23,525 nucleotides of DNA from CAZRHR01 sp964578885 (lineage in GTDB: Bacteria; Bacteroidota; Bacteroidia; CAIKAF01). The stretch lies in contig CAZOEO010000024.1 in assembly GCA_964578885.1 (NCBI GenBank), positions 1 to 23,525 of the forward strand, in the 5' to 3' direction. The notes below the pieces were generated by a model. The model made no database searches. It saw only the letters and a list, made by a program, of their open reading frames with translations, and was not told where the DNA came from. Of this stretch, positions 1 to 9,000 are shown piece by piece (positions within the stretch are counted from its first letter, which is position 1; each line of letters begins with the position of its first letter). Both the position numbers and the translations under genes were made by a program.

Positions 1-87
1 TTGCACCCACCCCTCCCCGTGGACAAGTTACGACCCACAACATGAATTATCCGGCAATTAATCGTTTATAAACTATTAAACACGGCT
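1..87 (+). repeat. Intergenic repeat, copy A1
   Basis: First copy of a dispersed intergenic repeat. It differs from the copy at 288-374 at only 3 of 87 positions. It starts with a C-rich block (GCACCCACCCCTCCCCGTGG), continues with ACAAGTTACGACC, and ends with a palindromic segment at 60-77 (one arm mutated here) followed by CGGCT. The copy may extend left of the window edge. No coding function is seen. Confidence 0.85.
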
Positions 88-287
88 CCTAACAAGTTTA
101 AGAAAAACGGATTTTGCCCGATTCCAAGCATTCCAAGACATAATATGGATGGTATGCATCAACGCAAAAGAAATCCACACTCGAGCAGACGCCAGACGCA
201 GCCGATGGACATTTTTTAGGAAGTGAAAAGAGTTTGGTTGTTGGAGGCCATTTTTTTCGTGGATGGAATACCGTCGGAAATTCGGGT

Positions 288-374
288 TTGCACCCACCCC
301 TCCCCGTGGACAAGTTACGACCCACAACATGAATAATCCGGCAATTAATCGTTTATAAACGATTAAAAACGGCT
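288..374 (+). repeat. Intergenic repeat, copy A2 with perfect palindrome
   Basis: Second copy of the left-flank repeat, 287 bp downstream of the first. It contains a perfect 22-bp palindrome at 345-366 whose core is CGTTTATAAACG; copy A1 carries a mutated version. The spacer between the copies (88-287) does not repeat exactly, but part of it (about 158-210) weakly resembles the spacer at about 23295-23360 on the other flank. The full unit may therefore be about 285 bp with a fast-evolving interior. Confidence 0.85.
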
Positions 375-420
375 TTGAATGTCAACATGTGGTTGAATTA
401 TAGGAATGGTTCTAAAAATC

Positions 421-594
421 CTAAACTGCATTGAACTTTATTATCCCTAATGTATTCGCTAAAACTTTCTGAAGAATCTTCGTCTGTCTCTTAAATTTAT
501 ATCCAAAGTAATGTGCTTCATACTCGTAGACGCTTACATTCAGCTCAATGGGATAATTTCCCGCTTCCTTTTCTTGGAAAGGATTAGCATTCAT
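421..594 (-). pseudogene. Small ORF or 5'-truncated gene remnant (57 aa)
   Basis: A 57-codon frame runs from an ATG at 594 to a TAG at 421. It encodes a mixed-charge peptide beginning MNANPFQEKEAGNYPIELNV, with a Tyr-rich middle (VYEYEAHYFGYKF) and a basic stretch (KRQTK). The composition looks like real protein rather than translated noise. The frame stays open upstream of the ATG for seven codons (IGSGLGE) to a TAA, and that leader also reads like protein. This suggests the surviving 3' end of a longer gene, although an intact small gene is possible. I do not recognise the family. It lies between repeat copy A2 and the rhodanese operon, in a region that looks subject to rearrangement. No promoter or Shine-Dalgarno sequence was found. 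Confidence 0.35.
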
Positions 595-805
595 TTCGCC
601 GAGTCCTGAACCTATTTAAGATTTTCCCAAAAGTCTATTGGTTATTTTTACAGAAAGCAAGTTTTTGTGCATGACAAATGTGCTCATCATTCTCAGGGAA
701 TGATGAAGCTGGTTTTTTAGCCAATGAAAAGTGAATCTCCGTCAAATCCCACTTTTCCATGCTTTTACTTCGTGATGGGCTGGTTGTGTGAGCGAAGGGA
801 CTTGC

Positions 806-836
806 ATAAAAAAGGGAGACTAAAAAGTCTCCCTTA
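806..836 (-). terminator. Rho-independent terminator of the sulfur operon
   Basis: A perfect 10-bp stem (AAGGGAGACT at 812-821 with AGTCTCCCTT at 826-835) closes a 4-nt loop. On the minus strand it is followed by a run of T at 806-813. It lies about 20 bp after the stop codon of the rhodanese gene at 855-1172, in the right orientation to end that operon. Confidence 0.85.
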
Positions 837-854
837 TGGTTGGCTGAATCATAT

Positions 855-1172
855 TTATTCGGGCCATTTATTTTGTAGGCTTTGCCATCCGCCACCGTTC
901 AGCACATCTGTAAAGCCTGCTTTTTTCAGGGTGCTTGCCGCAGCGGCGCTTCTCATTCCTGAGGCACAACAGGTGATAATTGGCTGGTTTTTGTTTTTTA
1001 ATTTACCAGATTTGGGTAAGTCCTGTAAAGGAAGATTGAGCGCACCTTTGATATGACCACGCTTGAATTCATCCGGTGTGCGGACATCTAGAATAATGGC
1101 GCCTCGAGCCTTCAGATCACTATAATTGACCGCTGGACCTATACCCAATATTTTTTTGAGTAAATTAAGCAT
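855..1172 (-). CDS. Single-domain rhodanese sulfurtransferase
   Basis: A 105-residue rhodanese-like protein, the normal length for a single-domain family member. It keeps the DVRTPDEF motif (about residues 29-36), the GHIKGALNLPL segment, and an active-site loop CASGMRS (Cys69), which forms the persulfide intermediate in active rhodaneses. The frame is open to a TTG at 1184, but I chose the ATG at 1172 because it gives an 8-bp overlap (ATGCTTAA) with the stop of the upstream rhodanese, typical of translational coupling. It is the last gene of the operon headed by the CstB-like enzyme, so it probably accepts sulfane sulfur produced in that pathway. There is no signal peptide. The residues near the start (LNLLKKILG) are hydrophobic but too short for a clear membrane span. 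Confidence 0.88.
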   Translation of the reverse strand: MLNLLKKILGIGPAVNYSDLKARGAIILDVRTPDEFKRGHIKGALNLPLQDLPKSGKLKNKNQPIITCCASGMRSAAAASTLKKAGFTDVLNGGGWQSLQNKWPE

Positions 1173-1452
1173 GGGCAGCGGCAACTAAGGCATTTACATT
1201 CAGCCATGATCCTCCATTGTCGCATTGAACGTTATGTGACAATAGAAAGCGTGTGGCTACTCCGCTTCGGTTTCCGGAAGCACAGCAAAGCACAATAGGG
1301 GTGTCAATGCGCTTCACTTCATCGAGTCGTGCTTCAAGTTCCTGAAGTGGAATATTCAGTGAATTGGCCACGTGACCTCCCATGTATTCTTCACGGGTAC
1401 GGACATCTATAATGGTAACTTGTCCGGATTTAATCCATTTTTCGGCTTGCAT
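1165..1452 (-). CDS. Single-domain rhodanese sulfurtransferase
   Basis: A 95-residue cytoplasmic rhodanese. It shows IDVRTREEY (about residues 15-23), GGHVANSLNIPL, and the catalytic loop CASGNRS (Cys57). The Cys-Cys pair at 56-57 matches the pair in the downstream rhodanese, so the two are probably paralogues by tandem duplication, although their sequences have diverged well outside the motifs. It lies 35 bp after the CstB-like gene and overlaps the next rhodanese by 8 bp, so the three genes are probably co-transcribed. Two different rhodaneses beside a persulfide dioxygenase suggest a relay that passes persulfide sulfur between carriers. The actual donors and acceptors cannot be read from sequence. 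Confidence 0.88.
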   Translation of the reverse strand: MQAEKWIKSGQVTIIDVRTREEYMGGHVANSLNIPLQELEARLDEVKRIDTPIVLCCASGNRSGVATRFLLSHNVQCDNGGSWLNVNALVAAAHA

Positions 1453-1487
1453 AATTGTTGAGGTTTATGGTTTTGTATATTGTTGGT

Positions 1488-2894
1488 TTAAAGAAGGGTC
1501 GAAGGACAAACATACTCGGTGACAGGGACATTTGCAGCTTTGATGGCGTTGAATCCGCCACGTACATCTACCAGCTGATCCCAGCCATTTTGTTTTAAGA
1601 TGGAGGCTGCAATCATGCTCCGGTAACCACCTGCACAATGCAGGATAAATGGTTGATTTTTAGGTATTTCACTGAGTTGTTGCGGCAGTGTATTCAATGG
1701 TATATTGATGGCATTGACCACATGCTCCGAATCAAACTCACTTTTTTTCCTGACATCAATAAGTAGGGTGGTGGGCATGGATTTCAAAGCGGCAGCGTCG
1801 ATTCTTTCAATCGTATTTACTGGCATTTTTGCCGCTTCCCAAGCGGGAAAACCTCCATCAAGATAGCCTATGCTATTATCGTAACCCACCCGTGCTAAAC
1901 GAATGATGGCTTCATTTTCTCGACCCGGTTCGGTAACCAACAGGATTTCTTGTTTGATGTCGGGTAACATTTCGCCTACCCACATGGCAAAGTTTCCATC
2001 TAGTCCAATGTTGATAGAATTGGGAATGAAGCCTTTGGAAAAGGACTCCGCGTCTCGGGTATCCAGAATAACTGCCTTGGTTTCATGGGCAACTGTTTCA
2101 AATACGCGGGGACTCAATGGTTTGTTTCCACGATGTAAAACGGCATCCAGACTTTCATACCCTTGAATGTTCATTAGTACATTCTTGGGGAAATACGCTG
2201 GAGGAGCCGTTAAACCAGTCAATAATTCTTTGATGAATTCTTCCTTCGTCATGTCGGCCCGAAGGGCGTAGTTGGTTTTCTTCTGATTGCCCAGGGTGTC
2301 GGTGGTTTCTTTGCTCATTTTTTTTCCACAAGCAGAACCTGCACCATGATTGGGATAAACAATCAAATGATCCGGAAGGGTCATGATTTTATTCCGAAGG
2401 GAATCGTACAACCATCCCGCCAGTTTTTCTTCGGTTAAATCTGAAATGACATGTTGTGCCAGGTCCGGACGACCTACATCGCCGATGAACAGCGTATCAC
2501 CGGTGATTATGCCATGTGGTTTTCCCTCTTCATCCATGATGAGATAGGTGGTACTTTCCATGGTATGTCCAGGGGTATGAATGACTTTTACAGTAACCTT
2601 TCCGACTTTAAATTCCTGGTTATCTTCGGCCACAACAGCGTCAAATCCTGGTTTGGCAGTAGGGCCGTAAACAATTTTTGCCCCCGTTTTCTCGGCCAGA
2701 TCCAAATGGCCGGACACAAAATCTGCGTGAAAATGGGTTTCAAAAATAAATTTAATGCTGGCGTCATTAATCCAGGCTTTTTCTAAATATGGACCTACTT
2801 CGCGAAGTGGATCGAATATGGCTGCTTCACCGTCGCTTTCAAGATAATAGGCCGCATGAGCGATACAACTGGTATAGATTTGTTCGAGTTTCAT
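1488..2894 (-). CDS. CstB-like persulfide dioxygenase / rhodanese fusion
   Basis: A 468-residue, three-part cytoplasmic enzyme. Residues 1-230 are a metallo-beta-lactamase fold of the ETHE1/persulfide dioxygenase group: THFHADFVSGH at 53-63 (His54, His56, Asp58), HTPGHT around His110, TGDTLF with Asp133, and His183 in YPNHGAGSACG. Residues about 260-358 are rhodanese-like but lack the catalytic Cys (LLVTEPGRE at the loop), so this is a pseudo-rhodanese. Residues about 365-460 are an intact rhodanese with Cys420 in HCAGGYRS. The order MBL, pseudo-rhodanese, rhodanese is that of Staphylococcus aureus CstB, which oxidises low-molecular-weight persulfides and yields thiosulfate. It is the first gene of the operon. 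A Cys near the C terminus (Cys463) is a possible second sulfur site. No sulfide:quinone reductase or CstR-type repressor is in the window. Confidence 0.9.
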   Translation of the reverse strand: MKLEQIYTSCIAHAAYYLESDGEAAIFDPLREVGPYLEKAWINDASIKFIFETHFHADFVSGHLDLAEKTGAKIVYGPTAKPGFDAVVAEDNQEFKVGKVTVKVIHTPGHTMESTTYLIMDEEGKPHGIITGDTLFIGDVGRPDLAQHVISDLTEEKLAGWLYDSLRNKIMTLPDHLIVYPNHGAGSACGKKMSKETTDTLGNQKKTNYALRADMTKEEFIKELLTGLTAPPAYFPKNVLMNIQGYESLDAVLHRGNKPLSPRVFETVAHETKAVILDTRDAESFSKGFIPNSINIGLDGNFAMWVGEMLPDIKQEILLVTEPGRENEAIIRLARVGYDNSIGYLDGGFPAWEAAKMPVNTIERIDAAALKSMPTTLLIDVRKKSEFDSEHVVNAINIPLNTLPQQLSEIPKNQPFILHCAGGYRSMIAASILKQNGWDQLVDVRGGFNAIKAANVPVTEYVCPSTLL

Positions 2895-2923
2895 GGGTTT
2901 GTGTGTTTGAGGATTAACATGGT

Positions 2924-2931
2924 CAAAATTA
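2924..2931 (-). promoter_or_regulatory. Possible -7 element of the sulfur operon promoter
   Basis: On the minus strand TAATTTTG matches the Bacteroidota -7 consensus TAnnTTTG, about 30 bp upstream of the CstB-like start codon. I see no clear -33 TTG at the expected distance, so this rests on one half of the promoter. The 205-bp divergent spacer also serves the large gene at 3100. I found no inverted repeat that would mark a regulator site. Confidence 0.35.
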
Positions 2932-3091
2932 CGGCACTTAATAATGATGGTTTGGAACTTTTGTTACTATTCTCATGATGAATTGAAAAATCGTTCTTCA
3001 TTTATGAAAAATTCAGAAATCCCGGATCTATTCCATATGATTTTCTGACCATTCCTTCGGACTTTTCAATGAGATGCTAATATTTATTATT

Positions 3092-3099
3092 TATCTTTA
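3092..3099 (+). promoter_or_regulatory. Possible -7 element that would move the start of the giant gene
   Basis: TATCTTTA matches TAnnTTTG except at the last base and abuts the first in-frame ATG (3100). If this is the promoter, transcription would start about 3106 and translation would have to begin at the ATG at 3124, which opens a good signal peptide. Confidence 0.25.
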
Positions 3100-6000
3100 A
3101 TGAAGTTCATTTATGCTTTTTTTATGAATCGCAACTACCCATTCCATTTTCTACTTTTTCTTGCATTTTCAATGAGTTCTATCCATGCAGCCACCTATTA
3201 TTGGATTGGCGGCAGTGGAAACTGGAACGATCTTTCGCATTGGGCCACCAGCTCAGGAGGTGCAGTAACTTACCTGAATTTACCTACTTCTCAGGATGAT
3301 GTGATTTTTGATGGGAATTCTTTCAGTGCTCCCGGACAAACAGTTTCATTGAATGTGAATGAGGCCATCTGCCGAAACATGAGTTGGACAGGAGTGACTT
3401 CTAATCCCACTTTTTCTGCCACCAATACGAGTAACAAACTTCGGATCTATGGTTCTCTGACCATGGCTTCGGCCATGAACTGGAATTTGAATGCCGATGT
3501 GTATTTTGAGGCAAATACCTCCGGACATACCATTACTTCAGCAGGGAAAACATTCCAGAGATCGGTCTATTTCAATGCCATGGGGGGGTGGACTTTACAG
3601 GATGCATTAACCATCTCGAGCAGTTTATTTCATGTAGCGGGAACGTTGAATTCCAATGGCCAAACCCTGACCATCGGAACTTACAATTCGCAAAGTTCTA
3701 ACCCGCTGTCCCGGACTTTGATTATCGCGAATTCCACCATGAACATTTCCGGTTACTGGTACTTGTATGCAGATCAATTTACACTCAACGCCGCTGGTTC
3801 CATCATTAATTTCACTACGGCCAACCGAAGCATGAGTAATTCATATTACAATTGCGGTGTGTTTAACCTGGCCTTTGATCAGGTGAATTTTACTGCCAAT
3901 TCCGGTACAGGCTCCTTATCAAATTCTTACTCAAGCACCAGCTGCCGCATCGCTCCTACGTTTAACAGTGTGCAATTTGGCGCCAACGGTAACTTGACAG
4001 GTAATGCAACCATCGGCACGTTGCAAATGAGTCCCGGCGGTACATATACCTTGCAAAACGGTCGGACACTAACCATCAACAATAACCTGCTGGCTTCCGG
4101 AAATTGTTCGGGCGCCATTACCATAAAATCGTCTTCCGCTGGTCAACAAGCATTTATATCAAAAAGCTCCGGAAGCGTGGGACTTTCCCGTGTGAACCTG
4201 CAGGATATTGGATTTGGTGGCGGTGCTTCCTGGACGGCCGCGAGTTCTTTTGATCTGGGAAATAATACGGGAATTTCCATTGCTAGTCCTGCGCCCAGAA
4301 CTTTATATTGGGTGGGCAATGGCGGCAACTGGGACAATCCCAGCCGTTGGAGTCTGACTTCTGGCGGCGTTGGTGGAGAATGTATCCCAAATTCAATCGA
4401 CAACGTTGTATTCGATGCCAATTCTTTTTCGACCTCCGGGCAAACCGTTTCTCTGAACACATTCAATGCTTTATGCAAGGACATGACTTGGGTTGGGGTG
4501 TTGAATAATCCCACCTTCTCATCTACCGCAACGGCCAATAATCTCCGGATAAACGGCTCGCTGACCGTTTCGCCCAACATGAACTGGAATCTAAATGCCG
4601 ATGTGTATTTTGAATCGTCTACTTCTGGAAATACCATTACTTCTGCGGGAAAAACCTTCCAACGAAGCCTGTACTTTAATGGCGTTGGCACCTGGACCCT
4701 GGTGGACGCCATGTCGGTGTCATCCAGTATTTTTCATGTGGCCGGACATTGGATTACCAACGGCCAAACGGTAACCATGGGAACATTTAATTCCCAACAG
4801 TCGAATCCGTTACCCAGAACACTTACTATGGCCAATTCCATCTTTAATATTTCTGGTTATTGGTATTTGTATGCGGATCAGTTTACACTTAATGCTGCTG
4901 GCTCTACCATTAATTTTACAACGGCCAACCGAAGCATGAGTAACTCTTATTACAACTGTGGTGTGTTTGCCCTGAATTTTCATGATGTGAATTTTACCGC
5001 CAATACCGGCACCGGCTCTTTATCGAATTCCTATTCCAGTACGTCTTGTCGTATTTTGCCTGTTTTTCAGTCTGTTAGATTTAATTCAAATGGTACCCTC
5101 ACGGGCGATCAAAGCATAGATACCCTTGTTTTTTCTCCGGGCGGCACTTATTCATTGCAGAACGGACGAACCATTCAAATTGCCGATCAAATTCTGGCCA
5201 GTGGAAATTGTACCGGAAGTATCACCATTAAAAGCAGTCAATCCGGTCAGCAAGCCTTAATAACCAAAGCCAATGGTGCAGTATCTCTCACGCGTGTGAA
5301 CCTGAACGATTTAAATTTTGGTGGTGGCGCCACCTGGACGGCTTCCAATTCTTTTGACCTGGGCAATAATTCCGGTATTTCCATCACCAGTCCTGCGCCT
5401 CGTACTCTGTATTGGGTGGGCAATGGTGGCAATTGGGACAATCCCAATCGCTGGTCTTTAAGTTCCGGTGGAGTAGGGGGCGAGTGCATTCCTTCCAGCA
5501 TAGACGATGTGGTGTTCGATGCCAATTCTTTTAACCAATCGGGTCAAACGGTTTCCTTAAATACCTCTAATGCGTTGTGCAGAAACATGACCTGGACTGG
5601 CGTGAGTCAGAATCCCGGTTTTACATCCACCGCCACCGCCAACAATCTTCGGATTCACGGGTCTTTGGTGATGTCTCCGGCCATGAACTGGAACCTAAAT
5701 GCCGATGTGTATTTCGAATCTGCACAGGCCACGGAAACCATCACTTCCGTTGGGAAAACCTTTCAACGAAGTGTCTATATCAATGGTCAGGGCACCTGGA
5801 CGCTAACCGACTCCCTCACCGTGTCCAGCAGTTTGTTTTTGCAATCCGGAAATTTGGTTTCAGCGGGTCATAACTTGAATGTTGGGACGTTTAACGCACA
5901 AAATTCCAATCCACTGCAACGGTCTCTCGATATCTCTCAATCGCACATGCGGATTAGTGGATACTGGTATTTATATGCCGACCAGTTTTCTCTTACGGCT

Positions 6001-9000
6001 ACCGGGTCTACCTTGTCTTTTACTACACCCAACCGCAGCATGAGCAACTCTTATTACAACTGCGGTCAGTTTTCTCTTGCTTTCGATAAAGTGGTTTTTG
6101 CCGCAACCACAGGTACAGCGTCCTTATCTAATTCGTATTCCTCTCCAAGTTGTCGGATTGTGCCTACATTCAATGTTTGCCAGTTTAACGCGAATGGAAA
6201 TATGTCCGGAGACGGTACCTTCGGAACCCTTATTTTTTCGGCCAATGCATCCTATGTGCTTCCTTCCAGCCGCACCCAAACCATTACCAATACCTGGCTG
6301 ATTCTGGGTTCGTGCACAGGTCCCATTTTGTTGTCTTCTTCTTTGGCCGGCACGCCTGCCATGGTGACCAAAAGTTCCGGCACTGTCAATGGTTTTTACT
6401 TACAGATTCGGGATATCTCAGTGGGCGGCGGCGCAAGTTTCAATGCTTTGAATTCTGTGGATCAGGGCAACAACAGCGGTTGGATTTTTGGCAGTTTGCC
6501 TCCTTTGGGTCAAATGGGTAGCATTCAGGGACCCGCCAGTCTTTGTGGGCTGGGCACTGCCAGTTATCAAATATCACCGGTGGCGGGTGCGGCTTATTAC
6601 ACCTGGAGCTTACCTCCCGGAAGCACGTTGCAATCGGGACAATATACAGATCAGATTTCTGCACAAATCGGCCAGGCGGGTCAAGTATGTGTGACCGCAA
6701 CAGATGGCTGCGCCAATGTTTCCACTACCTGTCTTTCGGTGAGTGCCGGAACGGTGTCGCCTCCGGTGATTACGGCCGGCGGGCCTTTGACTTTTTGTCC
6801 CGGAGATAGCGTGGTGCTTACTGCCACGCCATCCAGCGGCATCGTTTGGTCCAGCGGGGCAACGGGTGCTTCAGTGGTGGTGAATCAGGCAGGGACTTTT
6901 ACTGCCACCTACACAGACGCTTTTGGTTGTACCAGTTTGCCCAGTGCCGGTCTTACTACGAATTTACTGGCCGCACCCAGCGCTCCGGTGGTTACGGCAT
7001 CTGGTCCTTTACAGTTTTGCACCGGTGATTCGGTATTGCTTACTTCTTCTTTTAGCAGCGGAAACCTGTGGAACAATGGGGCAAACCAATCCATGATTTC
7101 TGTGAATCAATCCGGTACATATTCTGTACAGGTCACCGGGGGAAATGGCTGTGTGGCTATTTCTACACCCATTCAGGTTCAGGTGTTTCCTTTGCCGGCT
7201 GCACCCGGCGTCACGGCTTCCGGTCCTCTTCAGTTTTGCGCTGGAGATAGCGTGGTGCTCACTGCTGGTTCCATTTCCGCCGGAGTACTTTGGTCCGATG
7301 GCGCTTCTTCTACACAAATTTCGGTCTTCCAATCCGGAAGTTATTCTGTGCAAAATATCGATGCGAATGGTTGTCTTAGCTTACCCAGTCCCGCCGTCGC
7401 CGTGATGGTTTTTCCTGCGCCGGTGCCTTCGGTGGTAACGCCCGTGGGGAACATATCCCTTTGTCAGGGTGATTCTGTTTTGCTTACGGCCAGTCCTTCT
7501 TTGAACATTGTCTGGACCAACGGGGTCACGCAAGCTACCCAATGGGTGCAACAACCCGGAACGTATCAGGCAGTGCATACAGATGCCAATGGTTGTAGCT
7601 CTACCTCATCGGCCGCTATTGTCCAGGTGCTTCCTTTGCCTGCCGCTCCTGTGGTAACGCCCGGTGGCCCGATTACTCAGTGCATTTCGTCTCCTGTTCT
7701 TTTATTCGCTTCGTCCAGTGGCCCCGTCACTTGGTCCGATGGAAGCACGGGAAACAATCTTTCGGTTTCAGCATCGGGAACTTATTTTGCCACGACCACC
7801 GATGTGAATGGTTGTACCAGCTTACCTTCTAACTCCGTACCGGTCAACTTGCTTCCGTTGCCGGCTACGCCATTGATTACACCGCTGGGCAATGCCAACA
7901 TCTGTCCCGGTGGTTCTGTGGTATTGCAATCTTCGGCCGGAAATGCCACCGAATGGTCAAATGGCGCTACGGGCGGACAAATTATCGTTTCTCAATCCGG
8001 TACATTTACAGCTTGGGTGGTGTCTGCCGATGGTTGTACCTCGGTGGTTTCTTCGCCTGTGTTGGTACAACAAGTTCAGGAACCGCTTCCGCCCGTTATT
8101 TCGGCCAATGGTCCTGTTGCTATTTGCCCTGGCGATCAGGTGCAGATTCAAGCCAGTGCAGGTCCTGGGTTGGCGTGGAATCTGGGTGGAACGGGAAACC
8201 CGCTGGTGGTTTCACAGCCCGGAACGTATTTTGCCACGTTTACTGATACCAACGGATGCACCAGTGCTTTTTCTAATTTCATCAATGTGGTGCTTTTATC
8301 TGCGCCTAATCCTCCCATTATTCAGGCCAACGGTCCACTCAGTTTCTGCTCCGGCGGTCAGGTGACGCTTACTGTGCAGGGAAATAATCCTCAATGGAAT
8401 ACGGGCGCGCAAACTTCGTCTATTGTGGTGAATCAGTCGGGGACATTTTCCGCAACACTTTTGGGAACAAATGGTTGTAGTTCTGATTCTTCTATTTCGG
8501 TGGTGGTCCAGGTATTTCCGCTGCCTGTGGTCACGGCCACGGCGAGCCCTTCGGCAGCGTTTTACTGTACGACCGATCCGCTGGTCCAATTGTTGGCCCA
8601 ACCTTCCGGCGGCACGTGGTCCGGAACCGGATGGAATGGCGCAGGCTTCTTACCCGCTTTGGCCGGCGTGGGAAATCATGTAGTCACTTATCAACTCCAG
8701 GATGCCAATGGATGCACCGGCGCATATAGCCTTTCGTTTGCAGTGCAGGATTGCAGCACCGGTTTCAATCAGGAAGAGCAGCTGGAATTATCCTTGTTCC
8801 CTAATCCCACGGCCGATGTCCTAAACATCATGTGGAACGAGCATTTGGCACCCACTTCCATGCAGATTTTCGACATCCGGGGCCGCTTGGTTCAGACAGT
8901 AAAAATTGAAGGAGATTCCACTTTCCAAATCTCCGTTAAAGATTGGCCTTCCGGTTCCTATCAAATCACATTTACGGGCGCTTTTGGCCAACGTACGCTG

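Larger units (their letters stand above)
1..854. other. Gene-poor flank with repeats
   Basis: No convincing full-length gene lies in this stretch. It contains repeat copies A1 and A2, a 57-codon ORF at 421-594, and the terminator of the rhodanese operon at 806-836. The segment 375-640 is AT-rich compared with the genes to its right. Reading frames that cross 76-330 run through the repeats themselves and have no recognisable protein features. In 595-805 I see nothing beyond chance ORFs. Confidence 0.6.

Noticed and set aside
76..330. Peptide encoded across the left repeats
   Set aside because: Two overlapping frames of equal length with Cys/Pro-rich, repeat-derived ends; no sign of selection.
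1..374. CRISPR array
   Set aside because: Repeats are 87-90 bp with large, unequal spacers and differ between copies; no cas genes.
635..895. Small minus-strand gene next to the terminator
   Set aside because: Runs across the terminator hairpin and into the rhodanese end; low-complexity composition.
724..1056. Plus-strand gene opposite the rhodanese
   Set aside because: Overlaps the terminator and the well-supported rhodanese gene; the peptide has no protein-like pattern.
4143..4712. 189-codon minus-strand ORF inside the giant gene
   Set aside because: Antisense shadow that recurs in repeat units (similar peptide at 5247-5525), explained by the coding repeats on the other strand.
7892..8365. 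157-codon plus-strand ORF inside the giant gene
   Set aside because: Out-of-frame shadow of the Ig-like repeats.
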